Shown here in pieces: positions 42,625-51,873 of a stretch of DNA of 64,000 bases. The position numbers were made by a program, and so were the translations under genes. Origin of the DNA: Chryseomonas sp014190935. GTDB taxonomy: Bacteria; Pseudomonadota; Gammaproteobacteria; Pseudomonadales; Pseudomonadaceae. The stretch lies in the NCBI RefSeq assembly GCF_014190935.1, contig NZ_JACHVV010000001.1:744001-808000 (forward strand), read 5' to 3'. Below the pieces are notes generated by a model. The model did not search any database and was not told where the DNA came from. It worked only from the letters and a program-made list of their open reading frames with translations. Numbering within the stretch: the first letter of the stretch is position 1; each line of letters starts with the position of its first letter.

Positions 42625-45020
42625 GCCGGCTCCTCCATGGCGGGGACCTGGGCGGCCTGCGCCTCGGCGGCCAGGCGGCGCATGCGCTCCACGCCCCAGA
42701 GCACCCGTTCGGGGGTGGCCGGTGCGTCCAGCGCCGGGTGGAAGCGGTAGTCGGCCACGCTGGCCACGGCGTCCTGCAGGGCGCACCACACCGAGATGCC
42801 GAGCATGAAGGGCGGCTCGCCCACGGCCTTGGAGTGGAACACCGTGGCCTCGGGATTCTTGCGATTTTCCACCAGGCGGACCCGCAGGTCCGGCGGCACG
42901 TCGCTTACGGCGGGGATCTTGTAGGTGGAGGGGCCAGCGGTGAGCAGCTTGCCGGCGTCGTTCCACACCAGCTCTTCCATGGTCAGCCAGCCCAGGCCCT
43001 GGACGAAGCCGCCTTCGACCTGGCCAATGTCGATGGCCGGATTCAGGGAGGCACCGACGTCGTGGAGGATGTCGGTGCGCAGCAGGCGGTATTCACCGGT
43101 GAGGGTGTCGATCAGCACCTCGGAGCAGGCGGCGCCGAAGGCGTAGTAGTAGAAGGGCCGGCCGCGGGCCTGGTCGCGGTCGTAGTGGATCTTGGGCGTG
43201 CGGTAGTAACCGGTGCTGGACAGCGACACCTGGCCGACATAGGCCAGCTGGATCAGCTCCTCGAAGCTCAGCAGGCGATCGCGCACCCTGACGTGGCCGT
43301 TGCGGAAGTCGATCTCTTCGGGCCCGACGTGAAAGTGCCGACTGGCGAAGTCGATCAGCCGGTCCTTGATGGTCTGGGCGGCGTTCTGCGCGGCCTTGCC
43401 GTTGAGGTCGGTGCCGCTGGAGGCGGCGGTGGGCGAGGTGTTGGGCACCTTGTCGGTGTTGGTGGCGGTGATCTGGATGCGCTGGATATCGACCTGGAAG
43501 ACCTCGGCCACCACCTGGGCGACCTTGGTGTTGAGCCCCTGGCCCATTTCGGTGCCGCCATGGTTCAGGTGGATGCTGCCGTCGGTGTAGACATTGATCA
43601 GGGCGCCGCCCTGGTTGAGGAAGGAAGAGGTGAAGGAGATACCGAATTTCACCGGGGTCAGCGCCAGGCCCTTCTTCAGTACCGGACTGGCCTGGTTGAA
43701 GGCGTGGATGGCTTCGCGGCGGACCTGGTAGTCGCTGCTGGCGGCAAGGTCCGCGGTCATCTCCTCGAGCAGGTTGTCTTCCACCACCTGGTGGTAGTGG
43801 GTGAGGTTGCGCGTCTCCTTGCCGTAATAGTTGCGCCGGCGCACCTCCAGCGGATCGAGGCCGCGATGGCGGGCGATGGCGTCCATGACGTTCTCGATGG
43901 CCAGCATGCCCTGGGGGCCGCCGAAACCGCGGTAAGCGGTGTTGGACGCCAGGTGGGTCTTGCAGCGGTGGCCGGTGATCTGGGCGTTGCCGAGGAAATA
44001 GGCGTTGTCGGCATGGAACATGGCGCGATCGATGATGGCGTTGGACAGATCCGGCGAATAGCCGCAGTTGCCCGCCAGTTCGAAGCGGATGCCCAGCAAC
44101 CGGCCGTCGTCGTCGAAGCCGACGTCGTACTCGACGTGGAAAGGATGGCGCTTGCCGGTCATGTGCATGTCTTCGAACCGCGGCAGGCGCATCTTCACCG
44201 GGCGCCCGGTGAGATGGGCGAACACCGCGCAGAGCGCCGCCGGCATGCCGGCCTGGCTTTCCTTGCCGCCGAAGCCGCCGCCCATGCGTCTCATGTCGAC
44301 GGTGACCCTGTTCATGGAGACGCCCAGCACCTCGGCCACCTGTTTCTGCACCTCGGTGGGATTCTGGGTGGAGGAATAGACCAGCATGCCGCCGTCCTCG
44401 GTGGGCATGACCGAGGCCACCTGGGTTTCCAGGTAGAAGTGCTCCTGGCCGCCGATGGCCAGTTCGCCCTGCAGGCGATGGGGCGCGGCGGCCAGGGCGG
44501 CGGCCGCGTCACCGAGCTGGTGGCTGTGGCTGGGCGAGATGAAGTGCTCGCGGCGCAGCGCCTCCTTGACGTCGAGGATGGCCTCCAGCGGCTCAAACTC
44601 GATGATGGCGGCCTGGGCGGCGCGGCGGGCGGCGTCGAGGCTGGTGGCGGCCACCGCCAGCACCGGCTGGCCCAGGTACTGCACCTCGCCATCGGCCAGC
44701 AGCGGATCGCCGGGCAATACGGCGCCGATGTCGAGCTGGCCCGGTACGTCCGCAGCGGTGATGGCCAGAGCCACGCCGGGGATCCCGTAGCAGGGCGCGA
44801 GATCGATGTGTTTGATCCGCGCATGGGCGTGCTCGCTCATCCGCGCATAGACGTGCAGCTGGTTGGGAAACTCCAGGCGGTCGTCGATGTACAGGGCCTC
44901 GCCGCTGACATGCTTGTCGGCGCTCTCGTGCTTGAGCGGCTTGCCGACGCCGGTGGCCAGGCCGGCGGCGAAGGCCGCGGCCATTTCCTCGGGGGTACGG
45001 GTGGGCAGGGTGCTAGACAT
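42621..45020 (-). CDS. xdhB: Xanthine dehydrogenase large subunit, molybdopterin-binding
   Basis: The 799-residue catalytic subunit oxidises hypoxanthine and xanthine to urate. Molybdenum-site regions are seen: GGGFGGKESQ, NTAYRGFGGPQGML, GTEMGQGLNTKVAQV and the catalytic Glu in SKAVGEPPFMLGISVW. Length matches bacterial XdhB. The ATG at 45020 overlaps xdhA by 8 bp. It works as an (XdhA-XdhB)2 heterotetramer. Confidence 0.97.
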   Translation of the reverse strand: MSSTLPTRTPEEMAAAFAAGLATGVGKPLKHESADKHVSGEALYIDDRLEFPNQLHVYARMSEHAHARIKHIDLAPCYGIPGVALAITAADVPGQLDIGAVLPGDPLLADGEVQYLGQPVLAVAATSLDAARRAAQAAIIEFEPLEAILDVKEALRREHFISPSHSHQLGDAAAALAAAPHRLQGELAIGGQEHFYLETQVASVMPTEDGGMLVYSSTQNPTEVQKQVAEVLGVSMNRVTVDMRRMGGGFGGKESQAGMPAALCAVFAHLTGRPVKMRLPRFEDMHMTGKRHPFHVEYDVGFDDDGRLLGIRFELAGNCGYSPDLSNAIIDRAMFHADNAYFLGNAQITGHRCKTHLASNTAYRGFGGPQGMLAIENVMDAIARHRGLDPLEVRRRNYYGKETRNLTHYHQVVEDNLLEEMTADLAASSDYQVRREAIHAFNQASPVLKKGLALTPVKFGISFTSSFLNQGGALINVYTDGSIHLNHGGTEMGQGLNTKVAQVVAEVFQVDIQRIQITATNTDKVPNTSPTAASSGTDLNGKAAQNAAQTIKDRLIDFASRHFHVGPEEIDFRNGHVRVRDRLLSFEELIQLAYVGQVSLSSTGYYRTPKIHYDRDQARGRPFYYYAFGAACSEVLIDTLTGEYRLLRTDILHDVGASLNPAIDIGQVEGGFVQGLGWLTMEELVWNDAGKLLTAGPSTYKIPAVSDVPPDLRVRLVENRKNPEATVFHSKAVGEPPFMLGISVWCALQDAVASVADYRFHPALDAPATPERVLWGVERMRRLAAEAQAAQVPAMEEPA

Positions 45021-46452
45021 GGGCGGTGACCCTCGTGGCGAGCGCGGGCTGGGTGGTTTCCAGGTGACATTTGCGCAGCAGGTTCTGCGCCGTCAGCAGA
45101 CGGTATTCGCGACTGGCGCGGAAATCCGACAACGGGGCGAAATCCTCGGCCAGGGCCTGGGCGGCGCGCTCGATGGACGCGGCGTTCCAGGGCTGGCCGA
45201 GCAGCGCCTGTTCGCAGCGCGCCGCCCGCTTGGGGGTGGCGGCCATGCCGCCGTAGGCGATGCGCACGCTGGCGACGCGGTCCTGCTCCAGCTCCAGGGC
45301 GAAGGCGGCGCAGACCGCGGAGATGTCATCGTCCAGCCGCTTGGACACCTTGAAGGCGCGGAAGACGAGACCTTCGCGCGCCCGCGGCACCCGCACCGCC
45401 TGGATGAATTCGCCCGGCTCCAGGGCGGTCTTGCGGTAGTCGAGGAAGAAGTCGTCCAGCGCCATTTCGCGCAGGCGTTCACCCTGGCGCAGCAGCAGGC
45501 GGGCGCCCAGCGCCAGGAGCAAGGGCGGACTGTCGCCGATGGGCGAGGCATTGCCGATGTTGCCGCCCAGGGTGCCCTGGTTACGGATCTGCAGGGAGGC
45601 GAAGCGCTGCAGCAGGGCGCCGAAGTCCGGGTAGTCGGCGGCGAGGGCGGCGGCACAGTCGGCCAGCGGGGTGGCGGCGCCGATCTCGATAGAATCGTCG
45701 CCGACGGTAACGCCGCGCAGTTCGGGCAGATTGCCCAGGTAGATCAGGGTCTCCAGGCGGCGATGCTGCTGGGTGACATCCAGGGCCAGGTCGGTGCCGC
45801 CGGCCAGCAGGCGCGCCTCGGGATGGGCCAGATAAAGACGGGCTAGTTCGCTCAGGGTGGTGGGGCTGAGGCAGCGCCGGTTGGCACCTTCCAGTCGGGT
45901 ATCGGGTGCTGGCGCCAGGGCCTTGAGGCGTTCCAGGGTCTGCTGCTCGCGGGCATCGAACTGATCCGGCTGGCGGCTGGTGCAAGCCTGTTCGGCCGCG
46001 GCCAGGATCGGCCGGTAGCCGGTGCAACGACAGAGATTGCCGGCCAGGGCCTCGTGGGTCGCGGCGTCATCGGGCGCGGCCACGTTCTTCTGCAAGGCGA
46101 ACAGCGACATGACGAAGCCCGGGGTGCAGTAGCCGCACTGGGAACCGTGGCAGTCGACCATGGCTTGCTGCACCTGGTGCAGCCGACCCTGGTGCTTGAG
46201 GGCCTCCACACTGATCAGCTGCCGGCCGTCTAGCGCCGCGACAAAGGTCAGGCAACTGTTGACGGTGCGATAGCGCAACCGATCGCCCTCCCGCTCGGCC
46301 AGCACCACGGTGCAGGCGCCGCAGTCGCCCGAGGCGCAGCCTTCCTTGGTGCCGGTCTTGCCACAGCGCTCGCGCAGGTACTGCAGCACGGTGAGGTTGG
46401 GGTCGAGCTGCTCTTCGCTGCGCAGCTTTTGGTCCAGCAGAAACCTGATCAC
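45013..46452 (-). CDS. xdhA: Xanthine dehydrogenase small subunit, FeS/FAD
   Basis: The 479-residue small subunit carries two [2Fe-2S] clusters, CGKTGTKEGCASGDCGACTV and, further on, CGYCTPGFVMSL with CRCTGYRPI. The FAD domain follows with LLAGGTDLALDVTQ and RNQGTLGGNIGNASPIGDSP. The start was set at GTG (complement 46450-46452) giving MIRFLLDQKLRSEEQ, with GGAGA seven bases upstream; an ATG far upstream would add an unrelated segment. It heads the xdhA-xdhB-xdhC-guaD operon. Confidence 0.95.
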   Translation of the reverse strand: MIRFLLDQKLRSEEQLDPNLTVLQYLRERCGKTGTKEGCASGDCGACTVVLAEREGDRLRYRTVNSCLTFVAALDGRQLISVEALKHQGRLHQVQQAMVDCHGSQCGYCTPGFVMSLFALQKNVAAPDDAATHEALAGNLCRCTGYRPILAAAEQACTSRQPDQFDAREQQTLERLKALAPAPDTRLEGANRRCLSPTTLSELARLYLAHPEARLLAGGTDLALDVTQQHRRLETLIYLGNLPELRGVTVGDDSIEIGAATPLADCAAALAADYPDFGALLQRFASLQIRNQGTLGGNIGNASPIGDSPPLLLALGARLLLRQGERLREMALDDFFLDYRKTALEPGEFIQAVRVPRAREGLVFRAFKVSKRLDDDISAVCAAFALELEQDRVASVRIAYGGMAATPKRAARCEQALLGQPWNAASIERAAQALAEDFAPLSDFRASREYRLLTAQNLLRKCHLETTQPALATRVTAHV

Positions 46453-46496
46453 GGCCGCTCTCCACCTGGTCTCGAATGCCTTGATGGTGGGTAAAG

Positions 46497-46512
46497 CTGA
46501 CCGATAGGTCAA
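46497..46512. promoter_or_regulatory. RutR/TetR-like operator upstream of xdhA
   Basis: On the minus strand TTGACC-TATC-GGTCAG, an inverted repeat TGACC/GGTCA with a 4-base spacer, 45-60 bp before the xdhA start. It resembles the E. coli RutR box TTGACCANNTGGTCAA. It sits in the 314-bp divergent gap 46453-46766; nothing else clear was seen in that gap apart from likely promoters. Confidence 0.5.
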
Positions 46513-46766
46513 CATTTGCCCGGGTGAGTGGCGCCCCTCTGTCGTTTTTAAGCAAGAGGTCCTGGAAAGGCTGCGCCGTCCTGGCGCATTCGGTTCGTCA
46601 GCGCCCATGCATGGTGCAAAAACAGCCGCTCTAGCGAGCCCTTCTTCGGAATATCTATGCGGGGACTTCAAGCTGCCTGGAGCAGTGCCGATATAAAGGC
46701 AGACGATTTCGGCCTGGCCGCCTGCCGTCAGCACCCTCGTACAACCCGTTGCAACAGGTCGCTATC

Positions 46767-49361
46767 GTGCCTACCCAACTCAATCGTGTCGCCCGTCAGG
46801 CCTCTCTGGGTTTCTTCGCCTTGGTCACCCTCATCTTTGCCCTGGCGGGCTTGATGCTGCTCGACCTGTGCGCGCGCATCGACGAGCAGCAACGCTATCA
46901 CAGCGAGGCGGACGCCCAGCGCGCGCTGGAGACGCGGGTGGACAAACTGGGCCGGGTGCTGACCGATTATTCCTTCTGGCTGGAGGCCTATGCGCGGACC
47001 AGCAAGAAGGTCGACGTCAACTGGGCCTACGAAGAAGACAACGTCGGGCCATCCCTCTACAGCGGCTACGGCGTGAATGGCGCCTTCATCCTGGCGCCCA
47101 ACAGTGTGACGCGCTACGCCGTGGTCGGCGGCGGCCGCAGCAAGGTGCAACTGGATACCTGGCTGGGCGACGACCAGGCGCCGTTGCTGGCGCAGGCACG
47201 GGAGCGCTCGCTCAAGGATGGCTATGCCCAGGGCTATTTCCTGATCGAAGGCAAGCCGGCCAGCGTGCTGGCCGCGGTGATCCGCCCGGACGCCACCTAT
47301 CAGGACTTCAAGCGGCTGTCCTACATGGTGTTCGTCGACATCCTCACGCCGGACAAGCTGGCCCAGCTCGGCCAGACCTTCGAATTGCCCGGGCTGACCG
47401 CGGAGCCCGGAGAACTGCCTGCCCTGGCGGAGCGCCCGACCCTGGTGGTGAAGTCCGATCCGGGTATCGCCGTGACCTTCCACTGGCAGGTGCATGGCAT
47501 GGGGCAGCGCCTGCTGGCGCAGTTCCTGCCGTTGCTGGTGGCGATGTGTGGTCTGGCGCTGCTACTGGTCTGGTACCTGCGCCGCCGGATCGGCCTGGCC
47601 GCACGGCAGACGGATGTGGCCGAAGATGCCCTGAGGCACAGCGAGCAGCGCTTTCGCACCGTTTCCGAGGCCTCGTCCGACTGGATCTGGGAAAGCGACG
47701 CCGAGCAGCGGCTGGTCTATCTCTCGGAACGCTTCGTGGCGGTGACCGGCTTCAGCCGCGAGGATTGGCTGGGCCGCCCGCTGCACGAACTGCTCGGCTA
47801 TCCGCCGAGCCAGGTCGAGGAAGTGGCCCGGACGCCGCTGGCGGCCGGCCGCACCCGGCGCCCCCTGCGCTGCGAGATGCGCGACGCCCAGGCGAAGCTC
47901 AGGTACTGCCAGCTGACGGCGCAACCCATCATCAGCGGTGGCCTGCTGGCGGGCTTTCGCGGCACCGTGTGCGACGTGACCGAGGAGATCGAGGCCAAGG
48001 CGCGCATCGAACACATCAGCCAGCACGATGCCCTCACCGGACTGGCCAACCGTCATCAACTGCACCGCTACCTGGCGCAGCGCTTCGCCGAGGGCGTCAA
48101 CGCCAGTCAGCCGCTGCATCTGCTGGCCCTCGATCTGGACCGCTTCAAGCCGGTCAACGACTCCCTCGGCCATGGCGCCGGCGACCAGGTGCTCTGCCAG
48201 GTTGCCCGGGAGTTGCGCGCCGGCGTGCGTGAAGGCGATCTGGTCGCGCGCATCGGCGGCGATGAATTCGTCATCGCGGTGAATGGCTGCCTGAGCGCCG
48301 AGCAGGTGAGCGTGCTGTGCAACCGGATGCTGGAGGGCATCGGCCGGCCCATGCGCATCGACGAGCACGACATCAACATCGGCGCGAGCATCGGCATCGC
48401 CCGGGCGCCCCAGGACGGTCACGGCGCCGAGGACCTGCTGCGCTATGCGGACATCGCCCTGTACGAGGCCAAGGCCGCGGGGCGCAACACCCTGAGGTTC
48501 TACGAACCCACCATGAACCAGCGCATCCTCGAACGGCGCCAGCTGGAAACCGAATTGCGGCTGGGACTGCAGCGACTGGAATTCGAGCTGGATTTCCAGC
48601 CGCGCTTCGCCGCCAATGGCCAGCGATTGCTGGGTGCCGAGGCGCTGGTGCGCTGGAATCATCCCGCTCGCGGTCGGCTGGCACCCGCCGAGTTCATCGG
48701 GGTGGCGGAGGAGACCGGGCTGATCCTGGGGCTGAGCGACTGGGTGCTGCAGGAAGCCTGCAGTCAGGCGCTGGACTGGGCGCCGGAGTTGATCGTGTCC
48801 ATCAACCTGTCACCGCTGGAGTTCCAGCGCGATGACCTGGTGGCCCGCATCCGCAAGGTGCTCGATCGCACCGGCATCGACCCGGCGCGGGTCGAGCTGG
48901 AGCTGACCGAGAACGTCCTGCTGGACGACGCCGCGGGCGCCCTGGAGTTGATGAAGAAGCTCAAGGCGCTGGGTGTGCGGCTGTCCATGGACGACTTCGG
49001 CACCGGCTATTCCTCGCTGAGCTATCTGCGTACCTATCCCTTCGATTGCCTGAAGATCGATCGCAGCTTCGTTTCCAACATCGAGGTGAGCGAGAGCAAT
49101 GCCGCCATCGTCGAGGCCATCGTCAGCATGGGGCGGGCACTGTCGTTGACGGTGGTGGCCGAGGGCATCGAGACCGCCGGCCAGCTGGCGCGCATCGCCG
49201 ACCTCAAATGCGACCAGGCCCAGGGCTTCCACCTGCAGCGGCCGCTGTCCCAGGTGCGCTTCGCGGCCTTGCGGCAGGAGCAATACGAGATCCCGGATCG
49301 CCAGGCGGCGTGTGCCTCTGTGACCGTAATGAGCGGGCTTACCGCAGGCGGCCGGACGTAG
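46767..49361 (+). CDS. Membrane CHASE4-PAS-GGDEF-EAL c-di-GMP enzyme
   Basis: A sensor that both makes and degrades cyclic di-GMP. In the 864-residue reading an N-terminal helix (about 15-35) is followed by a periplasmic CHASE4 domain (about 45-240; YSFWLEAYARTSK, NVGPSLYSGYGVNG) and a second helix (about 250-270). A PAS domain lies at about 290-405, GGDEF at about 420-575 with an intact RIGGDEFVI site, and EAL at about 590-835 with EALVRW, ELTEN, DDFGTGYSSL and VVAEGIET all intact. Both activities look possible. The start is uncertain: GTG at 46767 (AGG upstream) is preferred, TTG at 46749 is an alternative. Confidence 0.92.
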   Translation: MPTQLNRVARQASLGFFALVTLIFALAGLMLLDLCARIDEQQRYHSEADAQRALETRVDKLGRVLTDYSFWLEAYARTSKKVDVNWAYEEDNVGPSLYSGYGVNGAFILAPNSVTRYAVVGGGRSKVQLDTWLGDDQAPLLAQARERSLKDGYAQGYFLIEGKPASVLAAVIRPDATYQDFKRLSYMVFVDILTPDKLAQLGQTFELPGLTAEPGELPALAERPTLVVKSDPGIAVTFHWQVHGMGQRLLAQFLPLLVAMCGLALLLVWYLRRRIGLAARQTDVAEDALRHSEQRFRTVSEASSDWIWESDAEQRLVYLSERFVAVTGFSREDWLGRPLHELLGYPPSQVEEVARTPLAAGRTRRPLRCEMRDAQAKLRYCQLTAQPIISGGLLAGFRGTVCDVTEEIEAKARIEHISQHDALTGLANRHQLHRYLAQRFAEGVNASQPLHLLALDLDRFKPVNDSLGHGAGDQVLCQVARELRAGVREGDLVARIGGDEFVIAVNGCLSAEQVSVLCNRMLEGIGRPMRIDEHDINIGASIGIARAPQDGHGAEDLLRYADIALYEAKAAGRNTLRFYEPTMNQRILERRQLETELRLGLQRLEFELDFQPRFAANGQRLLGAEALVRWNHPARGRLAPAEFIGVAEETGLILGLSDWVLQEACSQALDWAPELIVSINLSPLEFQRDDLVARIRKVLDRTGIDPARVELELTENVLLDDAAGALELMKKLKALGVRLSMDDFGTGYSSLSYLRTYPFDCLKIDRSFVSNIEVSESNAAIVEAIVSMGRALSLTVVAEGIETAGQLARIADLKCDQAQGFHLQRPLSQVRFAALRQEQYEIPDRQAACASVTVMSGLTAGGRT

Positions 49362-49495
49362 CCGTGATACGCCGCTAGCGGCGCGCTCGGTGGCGCCCGC
49401 TGCTGAACGGCCGATGAGCAATCATGGGCTGCCGATTCCACCGGTGGGCTTGGCGGCGTAGCATGACAACTGACATACCAAGCATCGAGAACCCC

Positions 49496-50068
49496 ATGCG
49501 TTACGATGAAGAGCACAAGGCGAAGACTCGGCAGCGGATCATCGAAGAAGCTGCCAAGCGTTTTCGCCGCGACGGCGTGAATGCGACCAGCGTGCAGACC
49601 CTGATGAAGGCGTTGAAGTTGACGCATGGAGGGTTTTACGGGCACTTCACGTCCAAGGACGAACTGATCGATGAAGCGCTGCGCTACTGCCTGCTGGAGA
49701 TCGGGGCCGTAACGCCCGTGAGCTTGACCGGGGATCGGCCGCTGCCTGAATTCATCCAGCGTTATCTTTCCACTGTTCACCGGGACGAGCCAGCCAGAGG
49801 CTGTATCTTTCCGACCGTCTCCGCCGAACTTGGCCAGCGCGGGGCGGCGCACCCCGCAACCGACCAAGCGCTCCTGGCAAGGTTGGGGCAGCTTGGCGAA
49901 CACTTGCCGGATTCCCAGGACGCTGTCTTGGTATTGAGCACGCTGGTTGGCGCTCTAGTACTGTCGCGTGGGGTGGCAGATCCTAAGCTGTCCGATCATA
50001 TCCTTGATGCTGCCCGTTCGGCGCTGCTCGAACTGCTCGAAGCGAAGTCGTCGGGCGCCCAGTGCTGA
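49496..50068 (+). CDS. TetR-family transcriptional regulator
   Basis: A 190-residue repressor with an N-terminal TetR helix-turn-helix (residues 10-56; RIIEEAAKRFRRDGVNATSV and LTHGGFYGHFTSKDELIDEA). The ligand domain has a CIFPTVSAELGQRG segment. It precedes the stand-alone ketoacyl synthase on the same strand, with an operator-like inverted repeat between them, so it probably controls that gene. The start at 49496 (MRYDEEHKAKTRQR) fits the family; one 11 codons upstream (49463) is possible. Confidence 0.9.
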   Translation: MRYDEEHKAKTRQRIIEEAAKRFRRDGVNATSVQTLMKALKLTHGGFYGHFTSKDELIDEALRYCLLEIGAVTPVSLTGDRPLPEFIQRYLSTVHRDEPARGCIFPTVSAELGQRGAAHPATDQALLARLGQLGEHLPDSQDAVLVLSTLVGALVLSRGVADPKLSDHILDAARSALLELLEAKSSGAQC

Positions 50069-50202
50069 CTGGATCCTGATCTCCGCACTCAAGGGTCGAA
50101 GCATGTGATCCCGCGCCAGCCAGATGCCTTCGCGGCATCCAGCGAAGGCGCCTGATCATCTGATCAGCTTTCATAGGTAACCACGCAAGCCAGCTAACAG
50201 CC

Positions 50203-50244
50203 TTTACATGATGACTATCATATGATTTATATGTCGGCCATCAT
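50203..50244 (+). promoter_or_regulatory. Promoter with overlapping TetR-type operator
   Basis: TTTACA (50203-50208) and TTTATA (50226-50231) are 17 bp apart. A 16-bp imperfect inverted repeat (50208-50223 with 50229-50244, 12 of 16 positions matching) overlies the -10 element. It lies 80-120 bp before the ketoacyl synthase gene and directly behind the TetR gene. Confidence 0.65.
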
Positions 50245-50323
50245 CTTATGGGGCAGTGGTCCTGCATCAACGGGATACCAGTCCAGACGGCTGGACCTTC
50301 AGTCCCGTCTACCGAGGAGTCAT

Positions 50324-51610
50324 ATGAACAAGCAGCATCCAGTCCGTATCGTCGTTACCGGGGTTGGCCTAGTCGGTCCGCTGGGATGTGGAGCCGAGGT
50401 GACTTGGTCGCGCCTGCTCGCCGGCCGGTCAGGCCTACGGGCGTTACCTGAGAGCGTAGCCGGAGACACTGGTTGCGGCATCGCCGGACAGGTGCCCGGT
50501 CTGGCGGAGGATCCGACGGCTGGCTATGACCCCGAGCTCCATATCAATGCCAAGGATCGCAAGAAGATGGATCGCTTCATCGAGTTTGCCCTGGTCGCGG
50601 CGCGGGAGGCCCTCGAACAGGCGAACTGGCATCCCGGTGACGATGCCGCCCAGCAACGAACCGCCACGCTTATTGCCTCGGGCGTCGGCGGCTTCGATGC
50701 CATCGCCAGTGCCGTGCGCACCACGGATACCCGCGGCGCGCGACGGCTCTCGCCGTTCACCGCGCCGTCATTTCTCGCCAACATGGCCGCCGGCCATGTA
50801 TCCATCGAGCATGGTTTCAAGGGGCCACTCGGCGCACCGGTTACAGCCTGCGCCGCTAGCGTCCAGGCCATCGGCGATGCTGCCCGCCTTATCCGAGCAG
50901 GGGAGGCGGACATCGCGATCTGTGGGGGGACCGAAGCCGCTCTCCATCCGGTGACCCTGGGCAGTTTCGCTGCGGCCCGCGCCCTGGCAGCCGGCTACAA
51001 TGATCGTCCGCAAGAGGCGTCCCGGCCTTTCGATCGAGATAGGGCAGGCTTCGTCATGGCCGAGGGTGCAGGGCTCCTGGTCATTGAGTCACTGGATCAC
51101 GCGCTGGCCCGAGGCGCCACACCCCTGGCCGAGCTGGTGGGCTACGGCACCAGCGCCGATGCCTATCATCTCACCGCCGGTCCGGAAGACGGCAGCGGTG
51201 CCCGCCGCGCCATGGAGCAGGCCCTGCGCCAGGCCGGGATCGCCGCCGCCGAGGTGCAACACATCAATGCCCACGCCACTTCCACACCGGTCGGCGACAA
51301 GGGGGAGCTGGCGGCCATTCGGGCAGTCTTTGGTGATAACTCGCCGGTCGCCATTACCTCGACCAAGTCCAGTACCGGGCACCTGCTGGGCGCCGCTGGT
51401 GGTATCGAGGCGATCTTCACCGTACTCGCCCTGCGTGACCAGATCGTGCCGCCGACGCTGAATCTACACCACCCGGATCAGGCCGCCGATGGCCTGAATC
51501 TCGTGGCCTTGCGGGCGCGCCGGCTGCCGCTCGAATACGCCCTGTCCAATGGCTTCGGCTTTGGTGGCGTGAACGCCAGCGCCCTGTTCAGGCGTTGGAC
51601 CAGGGCGTGA
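50324..51610 (+). CDS. Stand-alone beta-ketoacyl-ACP synthase II-like
   Basis: A 428-residue FabF-type condensing enzyme. The Cys-His-His triad is intact: TACAASVQAIGDA (nucleophile), NAHATSTPVGDKGE and SSTGHLLGAAGGIEA. It lacks neighbouring fatty-acid genes (fabG, acpP), so it is probably not the housekeeping FabF but a paralogue under TetR control, perhaps for a specific acyl chain. The ATG at 50324 follows GAGGAG; an upstream frame adds 34 residues within the operator. A strong terminator follows. Confidence 0.88.
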   Translation: MNKQHPVRIVVTGVGLVGPLGCGAEVTWSRLLAGRSGLRALPESVAGDTGCGIAGQVPGLAEDPTAGYDPELHINAKDRKKMDRFIEFALVAAREALEQANWHPGDDAAQQRTATLIASGVGGFDAIASAVRTTDTRGARRLSPFTAPSFLANMAAGHVSIEHGFKGPLGAPVTACAASVQAIGDAARLIRAGEADIAICGGTEAALHPVTLGSFAAARALAAGYNDRPQEASRPFDRDRAGFVMAEGAGLLVIESLDHALARGATPLAELVGYGTSADAYHLTAGPEDGSGARRAMEQALRQAGIAAAEVQHINAHATSTPVGDKGELAAIRAVFGDNSPVAITSTKSSTGHLLGAAGGIEAIFTVLALRDQIVPPTLNLHHPDQAADGLNLVALRARRLPLEYALSNGFGFGGVNASALFRRWTRA

Positions 51611-51717
51611 GCAGGTACGGCAGGTGGGCTGCTACCGCACGTCAATGAGTTCTTGGGGCTAGCGTGCACGAGTGGAAGGGTGCGTCCCTGTACCTTTCTG
51701 AAGAGGCTTGAACCCGA

Positions 51718-51746
51718 CGGAAGAGCCTCCCGCTCTTCCGCTTTTT
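51718..51746 (+). terminator. Rho-independent terminator of the ketoacyl synthase gene
   Basis: CGGAAGAGC (51718-51726) pairs with GCTCTTCCG (51732-51740) around a 5-base loop, then CTTTTT (51741-51746). It lies 108 bases after the stop codon. Confidence 0.88.
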
Positions 51747-51873
51747 CCGCATTGGCGTTGGCCGTGGTCGACTGAAGAGCACCGTTAGCGGTGGTGAGGA
51801 ATGCCCTGGGCGAAGGAGGCTCGAGCGAACGGCCAGTGCTTGCAAAGGCACCGACCGTTGCGAATTCATGGAG

